A DNA stretch of 64,000 bases from Parachlorella kessleri. Its lineage: Eukaryota > Chlorophyta > Trebouxiophyceae > Chlorellales > Chlorellaceae. Made by a program: the position numbers and the translations under genes. Position 1 is the stretch's first letter. Each line of letters opens with the position of its first letter. Under the pieces are notes generated by a model. The model was not told where the DNA came from. It worked only from the letters and a program-made list of their open reading frames with translations, and searched no databases. Location of the stretch: positions 1 to 64,000 of the forward strand of contig BBXU01000291.1 of NCBI GenBank assembly GCA_001598975.1, in the 5' to 3' direction. Below, piece by piece: positions 12,146-23,097 of this stretch.

Positions 12146-15100
12146 ATGCCTCTGCTTTCTATACCCGCCTTAACCCCTGACGCCAGTGACGTGCAGCTGC
12201 ATTACGAAGTGCATGGGTGAGGGAAGGGCTTTGTGCACGTTAATGCAAAGTCGGGGATGTTGATTCGATCAAACATCAGGCTGTGCTGTCGCAGATCGCA
12301 ACGCACGGATGTTCCTCGCGTCGCCATGCTTATGGGGTTTGGGGCAACAAACATAGTCTGGGCGCCACAGCTGGCAGACTTGCTGGCAACAGAGGTGTGT
12401 GTGCCAGGTGGGGCCTTACAAGCCAGTGCTGAGGTAGACCTCTGTCAGCCGGAGACCCGCCCCGGTTGCCTACTTGCACGCCGGTGCCCTGAGACCTGTT
12501 TCTATGCACCACGGAATGTACAAGCATAGTGACATTGATGGCCGTCGGTCACAGGGCGATGGCGGCGAGCCGCCCATGGCTGTCTGTGTGTTCGACAACC
12601 GAGGCGTGGGGCGCAGCAGCAGCCCTGCCGGCTGGAAGAACTACACCACAGATATCATGGCAGGGGACGTGCTGGCACTCATGGTGGGTGTGACACCTTC
12701 AAGCCTAGCCCCTCTCTTGCGCTTTTGTTTGACACAACCCGGAAGTAATAGCAGGACTTGGCTGCCCCAGAGAACAGGTCCGAGCCTGGCACGAGGGCAT
12801 CGTGGTGCTTTCCTGAATAATGGCGGACAGATTGCGCGTGGCAACAATGTTGCATTCTTTAGCCCAACTGGTTTATCGACGGATCACCTACCTTGGAAGC
12901 AGCCCACCTCACGGCACACTCATGGGCAGCATGACTGCATCGCTGTTCCTACTGCAAGGTCTCCCAGTCATTAATTGCAGGACCACCTAGCCTGGCAGCA
13001 GTTCCACCTGGTGGGCCACTCCATGGGCAGCATGATCGCCTCCAAGGTGGCGGCCCTGGCGCCCCAGCGTGTGCTGTCCCTCAGCCTCATCAGCGGCACT
13101 GGTGGCAGGTGGCAGGCGGTTCCACAGTCGGCTGCAGCGCTGTGGCTGGCCGTCAAGGTGGGTGGGTGAGGGGAGGGGCGGGGGAGCTGGAGTATGACAG
13201 GATGGCCATCTGGACTTTATCAGCTCTACCTTCCTGGCTTTTTAATGGTAACAATGGTGGCTACAAGTCGCAATTGGCCACGTCGCTGTGGCTGTTGGTG
13301 CAAGGCTGTTCATGTGCAAGGGTAGGGCTGCCTGCCTCTGCCTGTCTGCCTGCCTCTGCCTGTCCAAGTGACGGATTGACTAAGCATGTGTGTGGATGTA
13401 TCGCATTTGTGACTTGCTATTGCTGTACTGACAGCAAACTATCGTGCAGATGCGATGCATGGAGGTAAAGCCACTGGTCACGCACAATGTGCAGCAACAG
13501 ATTACCACTCATCACCTGGGGCAATTGACACGTACGCCTGTCTGCAGATGCTCTTTGCAAGGTCGGTCCACAGCAGGGCAGCAGTAGATGTTCGATTCCA
13601 TTTTAGGTGCGCACCCCGGACAGGCTGGGCAGCTAGCGCCACTTGTCCACATCGGCAATGACGTGCGCCCTGCTGAGGCCTGCAGACCTGGAAACGAGGA
13701 AAATATATTGCGCCCATCCAGCAAATTCCCACCGCGACCGCGGCAATAGCAGTGATCCACTTACTTCACCTCCATATATTGCCATGATGTAAGGCCACCC
13801 GCTTGCTTTTCCCTGCAGCCCCTCTCTCCTGGCTGAGATTGACCCAATCACCCAAGAACCCAGGCAAGTCTGCCCTGCAACCCACGTTGTTAATTGCGCG
13901 CTTAGCTCCATGCAACAGTGAGGTGGATTGAACACCCAGGCAGCGCAGATGCATTTTGCCCGCCGCATGTTAGCGGGTTAGGAAATATGTGATTTTGCAG
14001 ATCCAACGGTGGCATTCAATGGATGGAAGTTTAGACAGTTGACAAAGATCAAGACACGGTCTGCGCTGCAGGCGCAAGACTTTGATCAAAGAGTATGTGG
14101 ACGCCTACGTGCGGGAGGAGCAGGAGCATGGCCAAAGCACCCACAATGCCTGGGTAGGTGGCTCGGGCACACCACCTGTGGACTAGGACCCTTCTCGCCA
14201 AGGCTAGGTGATTTGTTGTATATATAACTCAGTGCTAGGAGCAGCATGTACACACGTCCAGTGCTTCGACCAGAAAAGGCGTGTTGTTTCAGGCACCGTC
14301 TTGATACTGAGGGGGTGGTCGTCCTCTTGGTTCCGCAGGGTCAGCTGGGAGCTGTTTTACGACATCGTCTGCGCAAGCGCGATGTCAAAAGCATACAACT
14401 GGGGCAGTTCCCCATCCTGGTGGGTGGCATGGGGTGTACGCCAGTGGGCATGGGACATAGGCATTCAGCAGTATCTGAGGCAGCGATGTTTTGTGAAACT
14501 TGTGAAGCATCACAGGGAGCTGCTACCTGCACCCGCAGGCAGGATTGTGTGTTGGGCTGTTTCATAACATAGGGAAACCTGGCTTCGCAGCCAGGTCTGG
14601 GACCGGTCTTCCAGGATGACACGAGCTGCATGACCCAAGTCCTGCAGGGGGTCGGGTTGGGCGCTTTGTAGGGAGTTACGGTGGTGGCGACAGTGCGGTG
14701 GCATGCTGCAAGCGTTTGGCTACCCACACTTTTCTCCTGTCAATGTGCAGATTATCCATGGGCGGCAGGATGTGCTGGCGCTGCCCAAGTATGGTGAGAA
14801 GCTGGCGGCCCGGCTGCAGGTGCGTGGATATACCAGTCTGGGTTTTGATAAAGGCCAGGGAGATAGTGAATCCCAAGAGTGAAGCCGTGTGGGCCATGGG
14901 AGGTAAGGGTCTGCACCATCCACCAGGCCCGGGCGTGATCGTGCCTCAGCTCTTCACACTTGTTGGCTGGCTCTTGCTGCTGCCCTGCTGCACCTTCCCC
15001 AGGCGATGCCCTGAGGTGTAGTTAGTGAAGAGGCAACCCTCAAGGAGTTGCTGTATGGCGGCATGTGGAGTGCGTTGTGCAGTGTCTGTTTCCCTTGGAT

Positions 15101-16311
15101 TGACAAGGCGGCACGCAAGGTGCCAGCCCTTCACCACAGCACCCGCCCCGCCCTGCCTGCTGCCTGCAGGCGCCCTGCGTGATGCTGGAGGGCGGCCACT
15201 TTGTCATCCGCGAGCAGGCGGCTGCAGTCAATGCCCTGCTGCGCTCGGTCATCCTGGACTCGTGCAGCTGGACCAACGTGGAGCGGTACCCGTACCGCCC
15301 CTTTAGGCACTTTGTGAGCCGGGGGTGGGAAAGGCTGGGACCCAAAGAACAACTGAGCAATTGCTGGACGCCTGGCTTACAGCGCTTGGCTGCCTGTGAG
15401 GGTTTGTTTCATGACAGAGGATATTAAAAATCTCTCCAATAGTAAGGCGGCTTGGCCCTAGGCTCCTGCTGAATCACTTGTCCGCCAACTGCTTAGCCGT
15501 GCTGCTTTCAGGTACGGTTGCATGTAGTGCATGACGACTGCCATTCCCTGAAATTGCGGCCACCATTGCAGCTGTGGTGTTAGGAGCAGTAGCCTGCTCA
15601 TCAGCCTTGACACATTCCAGGGGCGGCTGGGGTGCAACTGACTACTCACCAACTTTCACACCCTGCTACCCAGGCATACCCTTTAACTTTTCATGCTCGC
15701 AGGTCGCAGTGGTGGAGGGCCACCGGCAGCGCGCTGCAAAGCGTGAGGCCCAGTATGCAGCACAGCAGCATTCGGCGCAGCAGGCGGAGCGGCTGGGCCA
15801 CCGCCTGTTCAACCCCTGGAGGATGTGGAGGAGCGGCAGCAGAAGTCTGACACCCACAGAGCAAGCGGAAACTGAGCTAGCGCTGGCATGCACTGGGGTC
15901 TCTGGGCACCAGCAGCCGCTACCGCAGCAGGCACAGCCTACGTCAGATCAGGAAGCGTGGCAGGTAGGAGGTGCAGTGGTGCCTCCGGGAGGGCATCAGA
16001 ACAGTATGCCTAAAAACGATATCAATGGTTTGGCTGCTGCTGCTTGGGACCTCAGCGGTGGGCCTGTGCCAGCACCTGACGGCCAGGCAGGAGAGCCGGC
16101 CAATGCAGATGCAACACTGAAGACGCAGGCGGGGCCATCAGCAGCAGCGGCAGAGATCCAGCCATCCAGCAGCAACGGCAGTGCTCCAGCAGTGAGGGCC
16201 AGATACACGGAAGGCGGGGGCGCTACCTTACGGAACAGGCAGAACGGGGGAAGCAGCAGCGACTCCGAAGGCACCCCAAACAGCAATCTGAAAGCAAGCC
16301 TGCTGCAATAA
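12146..16311 (+). CDS. Alpha/beta-hydrolase fold protein
   Basis: Ten exons join to 506 residues: 12146-12216, 12295-12394, 12555-12683, 12981-13157, 13548-13606, 14072-14153, 14339-14419, 14751-14819, 15170-15313 and 15703-16311. The start gives MPLLSIPALTPDASDV followed by LHYEVHG, the usual first strand of the fold. Seen in order: an oxyanion-side loop (MLMGFGA), FDNRGVGRSS, the nucleophile elbow GHSMGS (Ser), an acid-bearing loop HGRQDVLALP (Asp) and GGHF (catalytic His). All three catalytic positions are present, so an active serine hydrolase is expected. The substrate cannot be read from sequence; related plant and algal proteins are annotated as esterases or lipases. The last exon adds about 200 residues of Gln/Ala/Ser-rich sequence with no domain, which is long for the family. 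A TGTAA, the green-algal polyadenylation signal, lies at 16329, about 18 bases after the stop. Confidence 0.85.
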
Positions 16312-16328
16312 CCGCCACCATGGTTAAC

Positions 16329-16333
16329 TGTAA
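16329..16333 (+). terminator. TGTAA polyadenylation signal candidate
   Basis: The pentamer TGTAA follows the hydrolase stop codon by about 18 bases. It is the usual chlorophyte poly(A) signal, but this is close to the stop and the pentamer also occurs by chance, so the call is weak. Confidence 0.3.
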
Positions 16334-16741
16334 GCGCTCATGCCAGTAGTTTGCATTTTGAACATGTGCTTGCACACAGCGGTCCAGCGAGTGTCAACAA
16401 ACCTACTCAGCCTTGGTTGAATGGGAATCAGACAAGCAATCACAATGGGCTGGTCTTGCAAGGGTTGTCAATTACATATCAGGTCAATGCAACACAATGG
16501 ATGGAAGGTTAGGATTGGTTGAGTCAAACCTCCAATGTATCAGCATGCGGAGTCACCTAACAGCTGACTGTCAATAAAATAGTATGTGCAGCAGCAGTTC
16601 CAGTATAGACACGTGTGTCCGTTCTGTTTCGACTGCCCTGGGTTGCTGACAGGTCCTTGAAAGCCTTTACCCAGCCAAATTGACAAGTCCTAGCAGGCTC
16701 CCCTTGCCACCTTGCAAACCGCTTCCCTCCCTTCCACAGCT
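16334..16741. other. Convergent intergenic region
   Basis: This lies between the 3' ends of the hydrolase (+) and MsrA (-). It should hold two 3' UTRs. No gene or repeat of note is seen. Confidence 0.5.
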
Positions 16742-18904
16742 TCAGCCGTAGCAGCGGATCGGGTCGTTGCAGCCTTTGGCAGCACTCTGTGCCCTGCCCG
16801 CCCTGCCGCCATTGGATAGGTACTGCACACAGAGTTGACAGCCGGGGGGTCATATGAGTATCCAGACCTGACAGGGCACCCCTACTTCTCCTCTGTTCGC
16901 AACAGATGTATGCAAAGAGCTACCATGGCAGGATAGGCGGCTAGTAGGGTAATGCCAAAGGAGGTTATGGGTTAAAATGCGAGGTATACATCGCTACGCT
17001 ACGAGGTATACAAGGCTACTGAGGCACCACTTGATGGGCAGGTTGAGGCCCAACACATATCCTCACAGTCTCTATAAATGCTTCGATTTCAACCAGAACG
17101 GGTCACTTCCGTATCCACATGCAAAGCTTACCTGCTGGTGGTAGTCCTCGGCGATGTAATAGTCTGTTGCTGGCTCGACAGAAGTCACAACCTTGTTGCC
17201 CACCACCCGCCGGAACGCGCCCGCTGCTAGCTGCTTGTTCACCTCCTCTATCGCCTGCAAGGTACTACTCCATACCCACTCAAACCCCATGGGGCGGGTG
17301 CTGCCAATGGTGCCACAGTGCACACTGACACTCGATTGCTGCACTCCTGCTTAGATCCTTTGTTTCTTGGCCTTGCACCGGACGAACGACCAGCAGCATC
17401 AAAGAGGCGCTCCAGAGCGGCCCAGCGGTTCACCGCAAACCCATAGAGCCCAATTGCAGCTTGGTCACGTACTAGGCAGCCTCCCTCACAGAACACCAGA
17501 TACCCACCTTCTCTGCTGCTGCCTTTTGGGCCTCGTTGTGATAGTAAATCACACTCCGGTACTGGGTACCGGCATCGTTGCCCTGTCGGTTGAGTGTTGT
17601 GGGGTCCACACGCTGGAAGAACTGCAGCAGAGGGGGGGGGGGCGCGGTGCTGTCGGCTGGCAGATTTGACATGGGACCACTGCAATTACGCTAGGGGCTA
17701 CATCCAAGTAGGCCACGCAACTAGGAAGCGAGATGACGACACTTATAAGTTAGAAGACAAACTACAATGGTATGCCCACGCACTTGAGCCAGAGAGCGAC
17801 ACTGCCCATATGTACTGCACGGAACCATACTGCCAGGGCTCCCCAAGTTACCGCGACCTCATAACTAGCTCAACGTGATTGAGCACACTGGTGTGCCTCA
17901 CCTCCTTCAGCAGCTGCTCATAGGTCACTTCGTCTGGGTTGTAATATACCTGCAGCAAGTAATAGCTCGGTGGCCTCAGACAGAGAACTGGCATGTGCGC
18001 TCACTTAAATGGCCTTTGCCACCGTGTGCACAGACAGATGCTCATTCTTTGTCTCTCTCATCTTAGACCTATGGCCAGGTGTTGCCAGCCTACCTAACAG
18101 CAAGGACCCCCCCCCCCTCTCTGCAAACAATGGCCGATGCAGCGGCATTTTAGCTGGCAGATGGCCATAGAGGCAAGTACCATACCTGTACAGCCTCGGC
18201 ATGTCCGGTGCTGCCGCTGCAGACCGCCTGGTAGGTGGGGTTGGGCACATGCCCCCCCGTATAGCCCACGCTCGTGTGTGTCACGCCAGGCACCCGCTGG
18301 TAGGCTGCAATTGGACAGGACAAAACACGCTAAGGTGTCTCTGACTCAGGAAATGCTGGACATGCAGTGCCAGCATGTGTGAGGCCCTCACGGATGGAGG
18401 TCAACCAAGCACACACCCACAGTATGTGCGGGCCAGCCGAGCACCCAGCCGCTCACCAAGTTCCAGGCCCCAGAAGCAGCCGCCGGCTACTGTAGCAATC
18501 TCCTGGCCTTTAGGAGGGGTGGCAGGGGCAAGCTCGCAGCCCTGCTTGGCGCTCACACTCACGCCCTGCAGGGTTCAACCAAAGAGCGGTTTAAAGGTAC
18601 TACCAGCTCTCTGCCCAGAAAACTCTCAGAGACCGTTGAAGAGGGCAAACGCAGGTAAGATACGCTCCCCTGCGAGGACATCAAGAAACAAGCTTGGCAT
18701 GTCCCATGGCAGCCTGCAACACACCTCGCCCCCACTGCCACCGCCAAAAAGCTTGCCAAAGAACATTCTTGTGCCCTGTACGCTGCGAGAACGGGATTGG
18801 AGCAAAGAGCGCCGCACAAAGGGAGCACTTGATCGTGTGTGGCTCCTGCTAGATGCCGCCGTGCGAGCCGAGGCAGCAACGCAGGCCCTGATTGTGGTGG
18901 CCAT
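16742..18904 (-). CDS. MSRA: Peptide-methionine (S)-S-oxide reductase MsrA, plastid type
   Basis: MsrA reduces the S-epimer of methionine sulfoxide in proteins and free Met, a repair step against photo-oxidative damage. Seven exons join exactly to 257 residues: 18725-18904, 18457-18565, 18186-18304, 17902-17949, 17508-17621, 17132-17254 and 16742-16822. Exon 1 is a 60-residue Ser/Arg/Ala-rich transit peptide ([19 protein letters not shown]). The catalytic motif GGCFWGLEL is in exon 2, carrying the sulfenic-acid Cys. [18 protein letters not shown] and [12 protein letters not shown] follow, then [14 protein letters not shown] and AEDYHQQ. The last exon ends in [11 protein letters not shown], which carries the recycling cysteines typical of plant plastid MsrA. 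No key residue is missing. Final exon 7 is small (81 bases) and easily missed by gene finders. Confidence 0.95.
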
Positions 18905-19565
18905 CAGTCTACACTAGGGGATGAGGCAACCACACCGTTATGGATAACTTGCTGAGGTTGCTGGTTCGAGAAAAACGACAAGGAAAGTTGGAATGATAGA
19001 TGGGTCTTTGCTGACCAGGTCTGTCTTTAGTTTTGCTTGATTACATTTATGGACAAACCCGACTGTGCGAAAACCACGTGTCTTGCTTGCCGCACTGTAG
19101 CAATAACGTCTTCCTGCCGACATGTGACTGCATTGCGCAGGTTGCTCCAATTACAGTTGCTCAGTAAAGTTGGGCAGCCTGACAAAGACATGTGCAACTG
19201 CCCAGGTCGATCACACTGGCGTGCTTTAGTTCCCTTTCCCAGCTTTGAGCGCGCCAAGGGCGCCCAGAACTTACACTTTGGGTGCATAAGAGCTCTAGGC
19301 CTGGGCAGTTGCCGCTTTTATCGTGCTTTACTCCCACTGAGCCATGTTGCCCTGCTGAACAGCCCAACGCTTGCTATATCATAGCCTGCCTTCCACAGAG
19401 CGTATGAGAGCAGGTCACCGTGGAACACCTGGAAGCAAGCCAAGCCCATGGCAGGGCATCCCAGTTGCCCATCCAGCACTCCAAGAAGCTAAGCCATGTC
19501 ATAAGCTGACGACACAATCAGCACACAGCGGTCTGCAGAATGTCCCATAGCCTGCCCAGGCTCCT
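18905..19565. other. Intergenic: MsrA promoter side and F-box copy 1 3' flank
   Basis: No gene seen. The part from about 19330 is homologous to 22825-23097, so the tandem duplication of the F-box/LRR gene extends past the stop codon into the 3' flank. The last 60 bases before the stop are nearly identical in both copies. Confidence 0.6.
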
Positions 19566-22108
19566 TCACTGCTCTTCTACCACCTCCAGGTCTGGCAACT
19601 GTTTCCGCAGGAATGTTACTACTTCATGACCCTGATATTCATTCAGCTCCAAGCGGCGCAGGCTCTTCAGTCCGCGCAGCACTCTAGCATCGGCTTTGTT
19701 CAGTTTCAAGGACCGGCAGCCACGCAAGTCGAGCACTTCCAGCGAGGTTGCCTCAACCAGTCTGCCGGGGAGCCGCTTCAAGAGTTGCTGCACAGTATCC
19801 TCGTACTCGTAGTTGTCGTAGTTGAAGTACTCCACGGATAGATGTCGCAGCTTCCGCAGGATGCGCCTTGGTGGCAATGCCTGCAGGACGGGGACTTCCC
19901 GCTTTGAAGAAACCGCCACAGCCAAACTGCCACAGCATAAAGCTGCCTACGGCATGCAAAGCTCATGCAAGCCGTGGACCAGCGATCAGCGCATCATAAG
20001 GACAACTGTACTTAGGTCCTCGGGGGCGCTTGTAGCACTAATGGTGTTGCAGGCTCGCACGCAGGCTTGTTTGCTCACTGTCTGTCCTGCCTCACCTCCT
20101 TCAGGCTTATCTCGTTTGTAACCAGTCGCGTCAGCTGTGGCAAGTGTAGTTGCTTCTGCTCCCTCCAGTTGAAGTCTAGTGTCCCAACGTCCAGCTCTTT
20201 AAGGCCACCCAGGCCTCTGCTGGGTGCCTTAAAGCTGTAGAGCAACTCTCTGCGGTGCATGAAGCACATTTGACTCCCATATCGCAGTGTGCTGCAGCAC
20301 CTGGTGGTTCCATCCACTCCAGTTGTCACCTGCATGATCTGCAACAGCTAAGGGTCCTTCACTACACGCTACCTGCCGTTCATTTCCCAATGCAGGGAGC
20401 GACCAACTGGTAGTCAAAGTCCTTTTACAGCAACTCCCGGAGACTAGCTGCAAGCCTAGCTGGCAAGCGGCCGCCCTGACGTTGCCTTCCCCCACCCACC
20501 CAGCCAGGCGCAGGCTCTCCAGCGAGGGCAGGCAGGCCCAGGAGGCAGCCATGTTCAGCTCCACCATGTACGGGTCGTCCAGGCTCAGATAGGACAGCTG
20601 CTGCAGTGACCCAGGGGGGATGTCCCGCGAAATCAGAGCTTCATAGTACAACTCCAGCCGCCGTAGCTGGCTGCAGCCTGCCAGGAGCCCCAAGCACCAG
20701 TCACTATCGGTCTCGTCATCTGCCTCCAGGCCATCAGCTCCGAGGAAGTCGTTTCGACACACGTCGTCATTCAGCTCGAGGGACGTGAAGCCTGTCAAAC
20801 TGTGCAGCACGGTGCGCAGGGCTATGGGGACCGCACAATGCCCCTGGAGTCGCAGGCTCTCCAACTGCCCCAGGCTGTTGAGAGTGGCCTCCTCACGCAG
20901 CAGCCAGGCATTGGCCAGTGTCAATGAGCGCAGGCGGGGGGCCCCGGGAGCCCCGCAGCCCCAGCTGACCCGCGCTAGCTCGAGCCAGTGCCCATACTGA
21001 AGGTGCAGGCCCAGATGTGTGAGGTGCTGCAGGCGGGGCAGGAGTGAGGGGGGCAGGCTACCCCCTTCCAGGTTCAAATCTAGGCTGCGCAGCTGGGTCA
21101 TGGCTGATAGGGCCTGCAGGCAACTACAGCTCATTTATTATTTTTTTTGGGGGGGGGAGGCCCAACTACAGGGAACTCTCAAGCCTCGGTAATCAAGGTG
21201 CACTTTCAGTGACCTAAGCGTCAGCATCCTGCTTATAGTATGCACCAGCCCAGAGCAGAGCGGCCCTCACAGGATGTGGACAAGAGGAGCGTCATCCTTA
21301 ACTTGGCAAACCCTGTCTCGAACTGCGCAAATGGGGTGTGCAAATCTGCCTACTGCCCCAAGAAGACGTTAACTGCCTTCTTGGAAGCTTGTGCTTCCCA
21401 GTTTGCAAGGTGGGTGTCTGGCCTGTATCCCCTCCCCACCGCCCTCCACAGCAGTAACATGGCAAACCCCTGCACCTGCAAAGCCCCCTTGCAGGCCTGG
21501 GCAGCCGCCAGGGGCACTGGTAGCTGCACACTCTCAAGCTGAGGACTGTTCACGGCAGCCAACGCTAAGAGCTGGGGTATTAGCGGCACAACTTTATCCC
21601 AGTCGCAGGAGAAGTGGAGCTGCCGAAAGTGACGCGCCACCCTTTTGAAGCCGGCAAGTGTGCTGCGCCTGGTAGCTACTTTTGCCCTCCTGTCTGGCTT
21701 CTTTGGTACATAGGTGGTGCCAGGGCCTTGTGCATGCTGGCTTGCGGGGAAGTGTACATCCGAGTCACCCCGGACAGAGACTGCCTGCCACCAGGCGGGG
21801 CATTCCTCAAGAGCTACCTTGCACCTGCAAGCGCCAAGGTGCAGCATGGAGGGTGTCGAGCGAAGGGTTGTCACCTGCGGCTTGCAGGGTCCAAAGCCCG
21901 GTATCAGCTGTAGAACACCGTGAGTACTCCGAGCTAAAAAGGGGCTAGTTCCCACGCGCAGTAACCTCCCCGGTCAGTGTAAGACCTACCAACGCTTGGA
22001 AACCAGAAGGAAATTTGAACTAGGGCGCACAAAACACAAAACCCTGGCTAGGATCTCGTCAGGGATGTCATGGAAAGGAGGTCGGTGCTGCGCAGCTTTG
22101 GTCGGCAT
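19566..22108 (-). CDS. F-box/leucine-rich-repeat protein, tandem copy 1 (possibly broken)
   Basis: Likely substrate-recognition subunit of an SCF ubiquitin ligase. Exon 1 (21990-22108) encodes an F-box core: HDIPDEILARVLCFVRP..NFLLVSKRW. It joins in phase at the split Trp codon to exon 2, starting at 21824 (CKVALEECPAWWQAV). Exon 2 continues with SDVHFPASQ and HFRQLHFSCDWDKVVPLIPQ. Exon 3, below about 21115, carries leucine-rich repeats such as LRSLDLNLEGG, LTHLGLHLQ, LRSLTLANAWL, LESLRLQGH and LRRLELYYEAL. Further exons lie at about 20095-20330 and 19566-19925; the last has LEVLDLRGCRSL and SLRRLELNEYQ and ends in TGA at 19566. The exon 2/3 boundary is uncertain. At 21121-21165 a C9A8 run followed by TAATAA interrupts the frame relative to copy 2, so this copy is either a pseudogene or uses a new intron there. 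Confidence 0.75.
21132..21157 (-). other. Homopolymer/in-frame stop lesion in F-box copy 1
   Basis: On the minus strand the repeat exon is preceded by nine C, eight A and TAATAA, then ATGAGC. The two TAA codons are in the LRR frame directly before that ATG. Copy 2 has an open coding sequence here (MRLVSQDPKPPPCSCLEPL). A possible rescue is a very short intron ending at CTGCAG just downstream. Confidence 0.6.
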
Positions 22109-23097
22109 TCTTCGTGACCTTTCACTGAACGAACAAATCAAGTCTTAAGCACGTGTAATTGCCCTTGGCGTACTGGCAGCGTACTGGTCCTCGGGGCGTA
22201 GCAGGCCCAGCAAGGCGCAGGTTGGCTCTGCGCCCAAAACACCAGACGGCGTCACAGCGACTCGCGGTTCGGAACCGAGCAGCCCTGACATCGATCCAAA
22301 CAACCAAGAGAGTGTCTGACAGCCCATTGTAGTCTGGGTTCATTCCAGGGCGGATCCTGAACTAGGTGCAGCCGTTCCCCCGTCTCCAGTCTTGCAACAA
22401 CAGGGGCCCTCTATTAGTAGGGTACATCTTTTGCAAGCTGGGCCCCCCGTTAGACTGGAGTGGGGGGAGACCACCTACTTTGCTCCAAAGTGCCAAAGGA
22501 GCCAAAGGAGCTCGGCTGGATCCGCCAAAGTGCTACCTATTATAACCTCACGTGCAATCTCTCTCAAGTGGGTGGAAGGGGGGCGCCCCCTCCCACCCTT
22601 GGCCAGCCTGGGAATCACCTCGGCTTGCCTGCTCGAGGCTTTATGCCAGACATTCCAGTTTGCTCAAATCACAGTTCAACAGCCTGAGATAGGCATGTGC
22701 AGGTGCACACCTCACCTCTGGTGTGCCCAATACAGCTTTCAGAGCGCTATGGGCGCCCAACTACCATTCCTTGAATGCACCTAATATTATTGGTACTACG
22801 GCGCAGAAGCCACTGCGTGCGGTCTTCCTCTCACTGAGCACGTTGCTCTGCTGAAGAGCCCAGTGCTTGATCTTACTTAACCTCTCTTTGTCAAGACATC
22901 TGAGCAGCACTCGCATAGGGCCATAACAATAGAAATCGGACACATGGTTAACAAGGAACAGCTAGGAGCAAGCCCAGTACATGGCAGTGACTCCAAGTTC
23001 CCAGCCAGCACTCGAAATAGCAGAGCCATGTCATAAGCTGACGACACAATCAGCACACAGCGGTCTGCAGAATGTCCCATAGCCTGCCCAGGCTCCT
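22109..23097. other. Spacer between the two F-box/LRR genes
   Basis: It contains the promoter side of copy 1 and the 3' flank of copy 2. No independent gene is supported. Short blocks are shared with the matching flanks of the other copy, for example a 20-base identity near 22205 and 25768. Confidence 0.5.
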
